Shown: piece by piece, positions 16,405-25,864 of the stretch | Position numbering within the stretch: the stretch's first letter is position 1 | How the letters are laid out: each line of letters starts with the position of its first letter | Source: Sediminicola sp037203765 | GTDB taxonomy: Bacteria; Bacteroidota; Bacteroidia; Flavobacteriales; Flavobacteriaceae | Assembly (NCBI RefSeq): GCF_037203765.1 | Contig: NZ_JBBCAS010000007.1 | Span: 124,001 to 188,000 of the forward strand | DNA length: 64,000 nt | Direction: 5' to 3' | Notes under the pieces: model-generated | What the model saw: only the letters and a program-made list of their open reading frames with translations | Database searches by the model: none | What the model was told of the DNA's origin: nothing | Program-made: the position numbers and the translations under genes

Positions 16405-17832
16405 ATGACGCATCAGAACCACAAAAAAGCCTTACAAGATCCCATATTTAACGTTATAGCCCAAGCTGCCCATGAAATGGACATAAAATGTTATGTCATT
16501 GGCGGGTTTGTCAGGGACTACCTTCTTGAAAGGGGCACCCCAAAAGATATCGATATTGTTGCTGTTGGCAGTGGTATAGACCTTGCAAAAAAGGTGGCTG
16601 AAAAACTATCCGGCAAACCAGAAATTTCCGTTTTCAAGAACTTTGGAACGGCAATGATCAAAAACAAAGGGATCGAATTGGAGTTTGTGGGCGCCAGGAA
16701 AGAAAGTTACCATCGTGATAGCAGAAAACCTGTGGTTGAAGACGGGACACTTGAAGATGATCAAAAAAGACGGGATTTTACGATAAACGCACTGGCTATT
16801 TCTCTCAATGAAGAGAGTTATGGCACCTTATTGGATCCTTTCGAAGGCATTTTGGACTTGGACAGAAAATTGATCCGCACCCCACTGGATCCGGACATTA
16901 CCTATTCCGACGACCCCCTTCGTATGATGAGGGCCATAAGATTTGCCTCTCAACTAAACTTTACCATCTTTCCAGAATCCTTACATGCCATCTCGGAAAA
17001 CAAGGACCGCATTCAGATTATCTCCAAAGAACGTATTGTTGATGAACTCAATAAAATTCTATCGAGCACCACTCCATCCCTAGGTCTTGGGCTTTTGTAC
17101 AAAACAGGTCTGTTGGAATATATCTTACCGGAACTTACGGCGCTTCAGGGAATTGAAGAAATTGAGGGACAAAAACATAAAGATAATTTTTGGCACACTT
17201 TGGAGGTGGTGGACAATATTTCCAAAAACACGGACAATCTCTGGTTGCGCTGGGCGGCATTGTTGCACGATATAGGCAAGGCACCAACGAAAAAGTTTGA
17301 TAAAAAAATAGGCTGGACCTTCCACGGTCATGAATTTGTTGGTTCCAAAATGACCTATAAATTGTTTAAGAGGCTACGTTTGCCCCTGAACGATAAAATG
17401 AAGTTTGTCCAAAAGATGGTCCTAATGAGTTCCAGGCCCATTGTGCTTTCTGAGGATTATGTCACCGATTCTGCTGTAAGACGACTTATTTTTGATGCGG
17501 GTGACCATGTGGATGATCTCATGACGCTCTGTGAGGCAGATATCACCACAAAAAATCCAAAAAAACAAAAACAGTACAAGAACAACTTTAAAATTGTACG
17601 TGAAAAAATAGTAGAGGTAGAAGAGCGTGACCATGTAAGGAATTTTCAGCCACCGGTGAGTGGAGAGGAGATCATGGAAACCTTTGGCCTTAAACCTTCC
17701 AAGGAAATAGGTATTATAAAAGATGCTATCAAAGAAGCCATACTAGAAGGAGAGATCCCTAACGAGTATGAGGCTGCAAAACTTTATATGATCGAAAAAG
17801 GCAAGAGTATGGGACTGTCCAAAGTGTCATAA
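16405..17832 (+). CDS. cca: CCA tRNA nucleotidyltransferase with HD domain
   Basis: Class II nucleotidyltransferase (475 residues) that adds or repairs the tRNA 3' CCA end. GGFVRDYL near residue 33 and DIDIV near 48 form the catalytic head (the two metal-binding Asp), followed by RRDFTINALA and the neck and body helices (DPLRMMRAIRFASQL). The C-terminal half has an HD phosphohydrolase domain (HTLEVVDN, LLHDIGKAPT). Its ATG directly follows the stop of the threonylcarbamoyladenylate synthase gene. Confidence 0.95.
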   Translation: MTHQNHKKALQDPIFNVIAQAAHEMDIKCYVIGGFVRDYLLERGTPKDIDIVAVGSGIDLAKKVAEKLSGKPEISVFKNFGTAMIKNKGIELEFVGARKESYHRDSRKPVVEDGTLEDDQKRRDFTINALAISLNEESYGTLLDPFEGILDLDRKLIRTPLDPDITYSDDPLRMMRAIRFASQLNFTIFPESLHAISENKDRIQIISKERIVDELNKILSSTTPSLGLGLLYKTGLLEYILPELTALQGIEEIEGQKHKDNFWHTLEVVDNISKNTDNLWLRWAALLHDIGKAPTKKFDKKIGWTFHGHEFVGSKMTYKLFKRLRLPLNDKMKFVQKMVLMSSRPIVLSEDYVTDSAVRRLIFDAGDHVDDLMTLCEADITTKNPKKQKQYKNNFKIVREKIVEVEERDHVRNFQPPVSGEEIMETFGLKPSKEIGIIKDAIKEAILEGEIPNEYEAAKLYMIEKGKSMGLSKVS

Positions 17833-17923
17833 GTTCATCCCAATTCGAAAGAAGCCACATCTGTAATCTGAAATTTTTGTTTAATAATAACATTAATATT
17901 TTAAACAATACCAAAAACTATAG

Positions 17924-17931
17924 TAATTTTG
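17924..17931 (+). promoter_or_regulatory. possible promoter -7 element of ctaA
   Basis: TAATTTTG matches TANNTTTG about 20 bp before the ctaA start. The -33 region is AT-rich without a clear TTG. Confidence 0.35.
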
Positions 17932-17950
17932 TATTTCAATTAGTGTTACC

Positions 17951-18985
17951 ATGCAGCATTCCTTCAGAAAAATAGCAAAAACAGCCCTAATATTGGTTTA
18001 TCTGGTTATTGTGGCCGGGACAGTGGTCCGTATGACGGGAAGTGGAATGGGTTGCCCAGATTGGCCCAAGTGTTTTGGATACTATATACCTCCAACGGAT
18101 AGTGCCGATTTACAGTTTCAACCCAATAAGGTTTTCAAAAAAGGTCAAGTAATTATAGTTGACGAATCCCTGAAAGTTGCCAAGGCCGATTTTGAGACTG
18201 GTGGGACGTACAAGGAAGAAAACTGGGAGGCTTATACCAAACATGATTATGCCATCTTTAATCCACTGCACACTTGGATTGAATTTATCAACCGACTTTT
18301 TGGCGCCTTGGCCGGATTGGCAACCTTGGTTTTGGCCGTGCTGTCTTTCAGCTATTGGAAAAAGAATAAACTAATACCTAATTTGTCCTGGTTGGTCGTT
18401 TTTGGAATGGGCTTTCAGGCCTGGCTCGGGGCTACCGTGGTGTATTCGGTTCTGCTCCCCTCCAAGATAACCATGCATATGGTCATGGCACTGGTGATCG
18501 TAGCAGCCCTCCTCTACATCATACACATCTCAGAGCACAAGATAAAGGACAATAAACCAGATAAGTCATTGACCACTCTATTGGCATTGGCCTTGGGTGT
18601 TACCATGGTGCAGATCATTATGGGTACACAGGTAAGACAGTTTGTGGACGAACAGATAGATGTACATGGAGAATATGCCAAGAGTTTATGGCTTCAGGAC
18701 CCTACCCTGATATTCTACGTGCACAGATCTTTTTCCATCTTGGTAATTTTACTGAATGTTTTGATTGTCTATCGCATCTCAAAATTGCGACTGGGATATC
18801 CCAAAATGGTCTGGGTCATTGCCCTAATTTTTTTGGAAGTCCTATCGGGAATATTAATGGTATACATCGATTTCCCCTTTGGTAGCCAACCTGTTCACTT
18901 GATGTTAGCTGCACTTTTATTCGGGGCACAATTCTATTTGGTTTTGGAAGCCGTAAAAGCAGGTAAAACCCTCAAAACTTTGTAA
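17951..18985 (+). CDS. ctaA: heme A synthase, COX15/CtaA family
   Basis: Integral membrane protein (344 residues, about eight helices) that oxidises the C8 methyl of heme O to make heme A for aa3-type cytochrome oxidase. TGSGMGCPDWPKCFG near residue 30 carries the conserved Cys pair of the periplasmic loop. Conserved heme-ligand histidines occur in HTWIEFINRL, TMHMVMAL, YVHRSFS and QPVHLML. A long soluble loop between helices 1 and 2 (residues 50-95) is typical of the Bacteroidota form. The gene stands alone between cca and the pRiA4b-like gene. Confidence 0.95.
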   Translation: MQHSFRKIAKTALILVYLVIVAGTVVRMTGSGMGCPDWPKCFGYYIPPTDSADLQFQPNKVFKKGQVIIVDESLKVAKADFETGGTYKEENWEAYTKHDYAIFNPLHTWIEFINRLFGALAGLATLVLAVLSFSYWKKNKLIPNLSWLVVFGMGFQAWLGATVVYSVLLPSKITMHMVMALVIVAALLYIIHISEHKIKDNKPDKSLTTLLALALGVTMVQIIMGTQVRQFVDEQIDVHGEYAKSLWLQDPTLIFYVHRSFSILVILLNVLIVYRISKLRLGYPKMVWVIALIFLEVLSGILMVYIDFPFGSQPVHLMLAALLFGAQFYLVLEAVKAGKTLKTL

Positions 18986-19013
18986 CTTTGCATCCTCTTA
19001 AAAGTAGTTGACA

Positions 19014-19508
19014 ATGATTTATAAAATACGAGTAATTCTTGATGCGGAAGACGATGTCTTTAGGGATATTGAAATTGAAGGAAATAGATCACTGGAAGAA
19101 TTTCACAACACCATTACACAATCGTTTGGGTTTTTAGGCAACGAAATGGCCTCCTTTTATACCTGCGATGACGAGTGGAACCAAGAAGAAGAAATTGCAC
19201 TGTCAGATATGGGAGATGGCGGTTCTGATGTGCGTTACATGCAGGAAACACAAATTGAAGACCTGCTAACAGAAAACACTCCGAAACTCATTTATGTTTA
19301 TGACTTTTTGAGCATGTGGACCTTCTTTGTAGAATTGGCAGATATCGTAGAAAAGGAAGATGGTAGGGCCTATCCCAACATTTTGTTCAGTTTTGGTGAA
19401 TTGCCAGATTCCCCACCGGAGAAAAATTTTGAATCGGACCCGATGTTCGATTTTGATGACACCTTGGATAATTACGAGGACTTGGATTTTGATGAAAACT
19501 GGAACTGA
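19014..19508 (+). CDS. plasmid pRiA4b ORF-3-like family protein
   Basis: A 164-residue acidic cytosolic protein of the family named after pRiA4b ORF-3 (also annotated IS1096 passenger TnpR-like). Typical features are YKIRVILDAEDDVFRDIEI at the N-terminus, SLEEFHNTITQSFGF, and a late YVYDFLSMWTFFVEL. Its last 25 residues are Asp/Glu-rich. Function unknown; in Bacteroidota it is a single-copy chromosomal gene. I start at the ATG at 19014; a TTG at 19008 is also in frame. A TAACTTTG element overlapping the ctaA stop (18983-18990) may be its promoter. Confidence 0.8.
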   Translation: MIYKIRVILDAEDDVFRDIEIEGNRSLEEFHNTITQSFGFLGNEMASFYTCDDEWNQEEEIALSDMGDGGSDVRYMQETQIEDLLTENTPKLIYVYDFLSMWTFFVELADIVEKEDGRAYPNILFSFGELPDSPPEKNFESDPMFDFDDTLDNYEDLDFDENWN

Positions 19509-19600
19509 TTTTCAATACCATTCCAAACACATTCAAGAACTTAAAAACTTAACCCATACAATTCCTTGACCAAAGGAACTAATCGCTTTATAGACCACTT

Positions 19601-20659
19601 ATGATCAATTTATACAGTACCCAAATTGAGAGTATCTCCCTACACCGGGTTGGAAACAAAAACAAGGGAGAGGGAGTTTTTCTTTCCTCCGAACCGTTTG
19701 CATTAAACGATGAGACCACCGGTCTGCTAAAGGAATACTTCTTTAAGCCATTCAGGGAAAAAGAAGAAAACTATTTCAAGTTCGACAATGAGGTAGATGT
19801 GGAATTCAATGAGATTTACAAAATTGTTTCCGATGTCTTCGATGACCCCAGCAGTGCGCATGCCAATTCCAAAAAAATCGCTAATTACCTTTTTGAGCAA
19901 TCGAACCATCCGCACATCAAAAGTGGGGAAGTGTACATTGCCTACCTCACCGATCTACTGTTGGACAACAAAAAAGTGAATGCCGTTGGTGTCTTTAAAA
20001 GTGAGTTGAAACATGACTTTCTCCAATTTGAGGAGAAGGGCAACAATCTCGACATTCTGGTACAACAAGGAATCAACATCAATAAGCTGGACAAAGGATG
20101 TCTTATATTCAACACCGAAAAGGAAGATGGCTATAAAATTTTGTCCGTGGACAGCAACAGGTATGACACCAAATATTGGTTGGAGAATTTCTTGGGTGCA
20201 GAACCATTGTCCGATGACAATTTCAAGACTAAAAATTATTTAAAGTTCTGTCAGAACTTTGCCAAGGATGTGGTATTGCCAGCGGAGGACAAACAGCAAG
20301 AAGTCCTGTTCATGAACAGGGCCGTGAACCACTTCGCCAAAAATGACGCCTTTGAGGAAACCAATTTCCTCAACGAGGTCATGGACAACCCAGAACTCAT
20401 TCCCGAGTTCAAACATTACAAAGTTGAAAAAGGCCCCAAATACAGTATCGAGGATGTATCCAATTTTGATATAGCCAACAAGGCCGTTTCCGACGCCAGA
20501 AAGAAGATTAAAAATGTGATCAATCTGGATACGAACATCCAGATCAAGTTGGATTTTATCAACCCGGAATCTGCGGAGAAATTTGTGGAAAAGGGTTGGG
20601 ACGAAGAGCGTCAGATGTACTACTATCTGGTCTATTTCAATAAGGAGCAAAAGAGCTAG
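19601..20659 (+). CDS. nucleoid-associated protein, NdpA/YejK (37-kDa) family
   Basis: A 352-residue cytosolic protein of the 37-kDa nucleoid-associated family, thought to bind DNA non-specifically. The N-terminal region (ISLHRVGNKNKGEG) and the middle stretch GEVYIAYLTDLLLDNKKVNAVGVFKSE are the recognisable core. KGCLIFN and YWLENFLG follow. The C-terminal end (KLDFINPESAEKFVEKG) is a second conserved block. The gene has its own terminator at 20693-20727 and no evident operon partner. Confidence 0.88.
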   Translation: MINLYSTQIESISLHRVGNKNKGEGVFLSSEPFALNDETTGLLKEYFFKPFREKEENYFKFDNEVDVEFNEIYKIVSDVFDDPSSAHANSKKIANYLFEQSNHPHIKSGEVYIAYLTDLLLDNKKVNAVGVFKSELKHDFLQFEEKGNNLDILVQQGININKLDKGCLIFNTEKEDGYKILSVDSNRYDTKYWLENFLGAEPLSDDNFKTKNYLKFCQNFAKDVVLPAEDKQQEVLFMNRAVNHFAKNDAFEETNFLNEVMDNPELIPEFKHYKVEKGPKYSIEDVSNFDIANKAVSDARKKIKNVINLDTNIQIKLDFINPESAEKFVEKGWDEERQMYYYLVYFNKEQKS

Positions 20660-20692
20660 GCCATTCCATCTGGCATGGTTTTTTCCATATAT

Positions 20693-20727
20693 AAAAAAGG
20701 GTGCATACTTCTATGCACCCTTTTTTT
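20693..20727 (+). terminator. bidirectional terminator
   Basis: AAAAAAGGGTGCATA (20693-20707), loop CTTC, TATGCACCC (20712-20720) and seven T. The flanking A and T runs let it serve both the nucleoid protein gene and the converging gene at 20755-21834. Confidence 0.88.
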
Positions 20728-20754
20728 ATTGATCTTTCGTCGAGTATCCACTAT

Positions 20755-21834
20755 TTACACCTGGATCTTGTTTTCCAGGATTTGTTTCATACTGACATCC
20801 TCATAATTCCGCTTGACATAATCCAGGGCATTGCCAAGCACCTGGCCCATGGTTCGACATCTTTTTAATTTGGGATCATAGGTAAGTTCAAATATTTGCT
20901 CGCGCAACAATTTCACGTTCTCAATATTTGAAATTTTATCCCCTTTGCAGATGGTTACCAATTTCTTGATCCGCTTACCTGAACTCAAGATCCTTTTCGC
21001 AACAATGGATCTTTCTTCTATTTTATACTGGTCTATGGAGTGGTTCTGCAATTTCTTGCGGACCATTTCTACCATCACCAAGTTCTCCTTGAAAAACTGT
21101 GGCCTGTAAACCTTCAGTTTTCCCTCAAAACATTGTTGGTCAAAATCTATTGCCCTGATCCTATAGACTACGTGGTCAAAATCATGGGTAGGAACGATCA
21201 CATAATTGTAGGAGCGCATATCCCCCAACAGCCTGATCATACATCTTTCATTGAATTTCACAAACTCCTTGGCCAATTGGGCCTTTTCTGACTCCGTACA
21301 TTTGGGCAACATTTCCTTTATAAAAACATCACCGGGTATTCCCGAAATATGTTCTTCTATCAAGGTATCCTTATAGACCAAAAAATTGAGGTTATAAGGA
21401 GAAAGCATATGCTCCAGTTCCAGGCCATACACCCGGGAAGCGTCCGTTTTCTTCACATAGAAATACGTAAAATTGTCATTGAGGATATTCCTGATCTTGA
21501 TCCTAAAAGGTTTGGAATTCCCAAATGTGCAGTAATCCACTGCATCCACATTGAGATATTGGATGATATTCTCACTACCATCAGAATGCAAAATGGAATA
21601 TACTTTTTTTAGGCTTAGATCTATTTCTTGGCGTTCAAATTCCGAATAGTAGACCCTGATCCACATGGTATCCTCCTCATTGGCATCATAGACCACCACC
21701 GATCCGTTAAAACGCAATAGATCTTCGTAAAAAATAGGAATCTCTATTTTTCGGCTATAGTGATGCAAATAAGCATCTAGCTTGGCATTTACAGGAAAAG
21801 CTGGCTTCTTCTTGGACATTAATCTTTCCGACAT
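20755..21834 (-). CDS. conserved hypothetical protein, possible kinase-like fold
   Basis: A 359-residue soluble protein that I cannot assign to a named family. It begins with a basic KKKPAFP stretch, has mixed alpha/beta sequence throughout, and contains RLLGDMRSYNYVIV followed by YRIRAIDFDQQCF. The IDFD motif after a charged GD loop resembles the metal-binding DFD segment of protein-kinase-like enzymes such as HipA or aminoglycoside kinases, but a clear P-loop and catalytic loop are missing, so this is only a suggestion. There is no signal peptide or membrane segment. A second ATG five codons in (MSKKKP) is an alternative start. Confidence 0.7.
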   Translation of the reverse strand: MSERLMSKKKPAFPVNAKLDAYLHHYSRKIEIPIFYEDLLRFNGSVVVYDANEEDTMWIRVYYSEFERQEIDLSLKKVYSILHSDGSENIIQYLNVDAVDYCTFGNSKPFRIKIRNILNDNFTYFYVKKTDASRVYGLELEHMLSPYNLNFLVYKDTLIEEHISGIPGDVFIKEMLPKCTESEKAQLAKEFVKFNERCMIRLLGDMRSYNYVIVPTHDFDHVVYRIRAIDFDQQCFEGKLKVYRPQFFKENLVMVEMVRKKLQNHSIDQYKIEERSIVAKRILSSGKRIKKLVTICKGDKISNIENVKLLREQIFELTYDPKLKRCRTMGQVLGNALDYVKRNYEDVSMKQILENKIQV

Positions 21835-21927
21835 ACGCTACTTCAAATTTTTATGGGACGTTTAATTGTAACAAATTAATGATTTCTTCGTCAAGTTACT
21901 ATAAACATAGCAAAAACCAGTCCTATT

Positions 21928-22845
21928 TTGGAAACCATCCTATCCGTAAACCATCTGACAAAAAAATTTGGCCATCTTACCGCCGTAAAAAATCTTTCAT
22001 TTTCCATAGAAAAAGGAAATGTTTACGGCATCCTCGGACCCAACGGCAGTGGCAAATCAACTACCCTTGGCATTGTCCTGAATGTTGTCAACAAAACCGC
22101 TGGTTCCTTTGATTGGTTCAACGGGAGTGTCTCTACCCACGATGCCCTTAAAAGGGTAGGTGCCATTATAGAGCGACCCAACTTCTATCCGTATATGACG
22201 GCCGTTCAGAATCTTAAACTGGTCTGCAAAATCAAAAATGTGGGCACAGAGAAAATTGAGGAGAAATTGGAACTTGTAGGTCTGTTGGACAGGAAAAACA
22301 GTAAGTTCCGCACCTATTCTTTGGGAATGAAGCAACGTTTGGCCATAGCCTCTGCCCTTCTGAACGATCCGGAAATATTGATACTGGATGAACCTACCAA
22401 TGGCTTGGATCCGCAGGGGATACACCAAATTCGGGTAATCATCAAAGAAATTGCAGCCCAGGGCACTACCATCTTATTGGCCTCCCATCTATTGGATGAA
22501 GTTGAAAAAGTATGTAGTCATGTAGTCATTTTAAGAAAGGGAGAAAAGTTATATGCAGGACCTGTTGATGGTATGTTGGGAAGTCACGGTTATTTTGAAT
22601 TGAAATCAAAAGATTTAAAAACCTTGGTGGAGCATCTAAAACAGGATTCCCATTTCAGGTCCATAAAAGAGGAAAATGGCCTCATCACGGCATTTCTTTC
22701 TGAAGATTTGGATGCCGAAGAGCTCAATAGGGAACTTATCAAAAATGGGATTACGCTTTCCCATCTGGTAAAACGCAAAGAGAGTTTGGAGGAACAATTT
22801 TTGACCCTGACAAAAACCTCACCTGAATTAATTAATGCCAACTAA
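21928..22845 (+). CDS. ABC transporter ATP-binding protein
   Basis: A 305-residue cytosolic ATPase subunit of an ABC-2-type exporter (CcmA/NatA group). Walker A GPNGSGKST near residue 37, signature YSLGMKQR near 133, Walker B LILDEPTNGLDP near 150, and the switch His in LLASHLL. A C-terminal extension of about 80 residues ends after the ATPase core. The start is a TTG at 21928 (METILSVNHLTKKFG); no upstream or nearby ATG gives the family N-terminus. The permease gene follows after 42 bp and is its partner. Confidence 0.9.
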   Translation: METILSVNHLTKKFGHLTAVKNLSFSIEKGNVYGILGPNGSGKSTTLGIVLNVVNKTAGSFDWFNGSVSTHDALKRVGAIIERPNFYPYMTAVQNLKLVCKIKNVGTEKIEEKLELVGLLDRKNSKFRTYSLGMKQRLAIASALLNDPEILILDEPTNGLDPQGIHQIRVIIKEIAAQGTTILLASHLLDEVEKVCSHVVILRKGEKLYAGPVDGMLGSHGYFELKSKDLKTLVEHLKQDSHFRSIKEENGLITAFLSEDLDAEELNRELIKNGITLSHLVKRKESLEEQFLTLTKTSPELINAN

Positions 22846-22887
22846 AGGGATATCCCAACCAACCTGAACCATAGAACCAACGCCATT

Positions 22888-23721
22888 ATGAAACGATTGT
22901 TAGAAATAGAATTTATAAAATTATGGAACAATAGGGCCAGTAAGTTTTTGATCATATCTTACTTTATTCTCCTTACCTCCATAGCATTGATAGCTGCAGT
23001 TAAATTTGATATAGGTCCCGTGAAATTTCATTTGGCAGATCAAGGCATTTTTAATTTCCCATATATCTGGCACTTTAACACCTATATCACCGCCATCTTT
23101 AAACTGTTCCTGGCCATAGTCATCGTCTCCATGATGGCCAATGAGTACAGTAACAAAACGATAAAGCAAAACCTGATAGACGGCCTGTCCAAAAAAGAGT
23201 TTGTACTATCAAAATTTCTTACGGTCATCACTTTTGCCCTGGTATCCACAGTTTTCGTCTTTGCGGTGTCCTTGATTTTGGGACTGATCTATTCTGATTA
23301 CAATGAGGTTGCTATCATTTTTTCCCAATTGGAATATTTGCTGGCCTTTTTCGTAAAATTGGTTGGTTTCTTTTCATTCTGTCTCTTTTTGGGCATTTTG
23401 GTAAAGCGGTCGGCCTTCGCCCTTGGATTTTTGATCCTCTGGGCCATATTTGAAAATCTGGGTATCCGTTTTCTGGTTTGGGGTACTCTTGGCAAGGAGG
23501 CCTCGGAAAAAGCCATGAATTTTCTTCCCCTGGAATCCATGTCCAATTTATTGAAGGAACCCTTTTCAAGATTGGGGGCGGTGCAATCTGTGGCAAACCA
23601 GATCGGTGAAAAATTCAATATGGACTATGCCGTGCACTGGTATGAAATACTTTTGGTCCTTTTATGGACCGCCATTTTTGTTTACGGGTCTTATGCCCTG
23701 TTGAAAAAAAGGGATTTATAA
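22888..23721 (+). CDS. ABC-2 type transporter permease
   Basis: A 277-residue inner-membrane protein with about six hydrophobic helices (near residues 20-40, 60-80, 105-130, 148-175, 180-200 and 250-272). The N-terminus MKRLLEIEFIKLWNN is the usual amphipathic cytosolic start of ABC-2 permeases, and MMANEYSNKTIKQNLIDGLSK is the conserved cytosolic loop that contacts the ATPase. It pairs with the ATP-binding protein just upstream. The exported substrate cannot be told from sequence; relatives export sodium, antibiotics or peptides. Confidence 0.88.
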   Translation: MKRLLEIEFIKLWNNRASKFLIISYFILLTSIALIAAVKFDIGPVKFHLADQGIFNFPYIWHFNTYITAIFKLFLAIVIVSMMANEYSNKTIKQNLIDGLSKKEFVLSKFLTVITFALVSTVFVFAVSLILGLIYSDYNEVAIIFSQLEYLLAFFVKLVGFFSFCLFLGILVKRSAFALGFLILWAIFENLGIRFLVWGTLGKEASEKAMNFLPLESMSNLLKEPFSRLGAVQSVANQIGEKFNMDYAVHWYEILLVLLWTAIFVYGSYALLKKRDL

Positions 23722-23866
23722 ATATTGGGTACTAGGAAAAGTCACTCCCTTACCTCGGATCATTTTCCTATTTACGCTGGTTTAAAAACCGTTTGAGATA
23801 CAAACGTTACGTTAAAATTAGTTGCTTTGAATCGCATTAACCACCCTTCTTTCGTAATTTTACAAG

Positions 23867-25855
23867 ATGAAATTCAAAGTAGTATCGGAATTTAAACCTA
23901 CGGGCGACCAACCTAAAGCCATCAAGGAACTGGTAGAAGGCATTGAATCCAATGAGCAGTACCAGACCCTATTAGGTGTTACCGGATCTGGAAAGACCTT
24001 TACCGTTGCCAATGTTGTGGAATCGGTTCAGAGACCAACCTTGGTCTTGGCGCATAACAAAACTTTGGCGGCACAGCTATATTCGGAGTTCAAGCAGTTC
24101 TTTCCGGAAAATGCCGTAGAGTATTTTGTTTCCTACTACGATTACTACCAACCGGAGGCTTACATCCCTACCTCGGGAACCTACATTGAAAAAGACCTCT
24201 CCATCAACGAAGACATAGAAAAATTGCGATTGAGTACCACCTCATCCCTCCTATCGGGAAGAAGGGATGTATTGGTAGTGGCCTCTGTCTCTTGTCTGTA
24301 TGGTATAGGAAACCCTGTGGAATTTCAAAAAAATGTAATCTCCATCCACAAAGACCAGGTCATTTCACGAACAAAATTTCTACACCAACTAGTGCAGAGT
24401 CTTTATTCCAGAACCACGGCCGATTTCAGGAATGGCAATTTTAGGGTCAAGGGCGATGTCGTTGATGTCTTCCCCAGTTATGCGGACCATGCCTTTAGGA
24501 TCCACTTTTTTGGTGATGAAATCGAAGAAATTGAAGCCTTTGATCCTTTCAAGAACAAGGTGGTGGAAATTTATGAAAGTCTGAACATCTACCCGGCAAA
24601 CATGTTTGTTACCTCCCCGGATATTTTACAGAATGCCATTCATCAGATCCAAGACGATCTGGTCAAGCAGATCGCCTATTTCCAGGAAATAGGCAAACCA
24701 CTTGAAGCCAAACGCTTGGAAGAGCGCACCAATTTTGACCTGGAGATGATCAGGGAATTGGGGTACTGCTCTGGCATAGAAAACTATTCCAGATACTTGG
24801 ACGGCAGACAGCCCGGCACCCGTCCTTTCTGCCTCCTCGACTACTTTCCGGACGACTATTTGATGATTATTGATGAAAGTCACGTCACCATACCCCAGGT
24901 ACACGCTATGTACGGCGGTGACCGGTCAAGAAAGGTCAATTTGGTGGATTATGGGTTTAGATTGCCGGCGGCCATGGACAATAGGCCCTTAAAATTTGAA
25001 GAATTTGAAGCCCTGCAGAACCAGACCATATACGTAAGTGCCACCCCCGCAGATTATGAATTGAAATTGAGCCAGGGCGTATATGTGGAACAGGTCATTC
25101 GCCCAACGGGACTTTTGGATCCTGTCATAGAAATACGCCCAAGCCAAAACCAAATAGATGATCTTGTAGAGGAGATACAACTGAGGGTGGAAAGGGACGA
25201 AAGGACCTTGGTGACCACCTTGACCAAACGTATGGCGGAGGAACTTGCCAAATATTTGACCAGGATCAATGTAAGATGTCGCTATATCCATAGTGATGTG
25301 GATACCTTGGAGCGGGTAGAAATTATGCAGGATCTCCGAAAGGGCATCTTCGACGTCCTTATTGGGGTGAATCTTTTGAGGGAAGGACTGGATTTACCAG
25401 AGGTTTCCTTGGTAGCCATTCTGGATGCGGACAAGGAGGGATTCCTGCGCAGTGCAAGATCACTGACACAAACTGTGGGTAGGGCGGCTAGAAATCTAAA
25501 CGGTATTGCCATTATGTATGCCGATAAGATTACGGAGAGCATGCAAAAGACCATTGACGAGACCAATTACAGAAGAGAAAAACAAATTGCCTACAATACA
25601 GAACACAATTTGGTTCCTATGGCCCTGAACAAAAGCCTGGACAATGCACTGACCAAAAACTCGGTGTCAGCCTACCATTTTGAGAAAGAAGAAATGCGGG
25701 CTGCCGAACCCGATTTAAAATACATTACCAGCGAACAAAAAGATCAGATTATCCGGGACAAAAGAAAGGCCATGGAGAAAGCCGCCAAGGAGCTTGATTT
25801 TATGCAGGCGGCCAAGTTGAGGGACGAGATAAAAATGCTTCAGGAACAGGAATAA
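23867..25855 (+). CDS. uvrB: excinuclease ABC subunit UvrB
   Basis: Damage-verification helicase of nucleotide excision repair, acting with UvrA and UvrC on DNA. 662 residues, normal length. GVTGSGKT at residues 37-44 is Walker A; YYDYYQPEAYIP near 90 is the beta-hairpin that probes the strand; IDESH is motif II; SATPADYE and later QTVGRAARN are helicase motifs; the C-terminal UVR motif (KELDFMQAAKLRDEI) binds UvrC. It is transcribed alone or with the peptidase gene that starts 9 bp after its stop. Confidence 0.97.
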   Translation: MKFKVVSEFKPTGDQPKAIKELVEGIESNEQYQTLLGVTGSGKTFTVANVVESVQRPTLVLAHNKTLAAQLYSEFKQFFPENAVEYFVSYYDYYQPEAYIPTSGTYIEKDLSINEDIEKLRLSTTSSLLSGRRDVLVVASVSCLYGIGNPVEFQKNVISIHKDQVISRTKFLHQLVQSLYSRTTADFRNGNFRVKGDVVDVFPSYADHAFRIHFFGDEIEEIEAFDPFKNKVVEIYESLNIYPANMFVTSPDILQNAIHQIQDDLVKQIAYFQEIGKPLEAKRLEERTNFDLEMIRELGYCSGIENYSRYLDGRQPGTRPFCLLDYFPDDYLMIIDESHVTIPQVHAMYGGDRSRKVNLVDYGFRLPAAMDNRPLKFEEFEALQNQTIYVSATPADYELKLSQGVYVEQVIRPTGLLDPVIEIRPSQNQIDDLVEEIQLRVERDERTLVTTLTKRMAEELAKYLTRINVRCRYIHSDVDTLERVEIMQDLRKGIFDVLIGVNLLREGLDLPEVSLVAILDADKEGFLRSARSLTQTVGRAARNLNGIAIMYADKITESMQKTIDETNYRREKQIAYNTEHNLVPMALNKSLDNALTKNSVSAYHFEKEEMRAAEPDLKYITSEQKDQIIRDKRKAMEKAAKELDFMQAAKLRDEIKMLQEQE

Positions 25856-25864
25856 TAACATACC

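Noticed and set aside
19014..19508. Mobile element because of the 'IS1096 passenger TnpR' or pRiA4b name
   Set aside because: The name comes from the first family member. No inverted repeats, transposase or target duplication flank the gene; it appears to be chromosomal.
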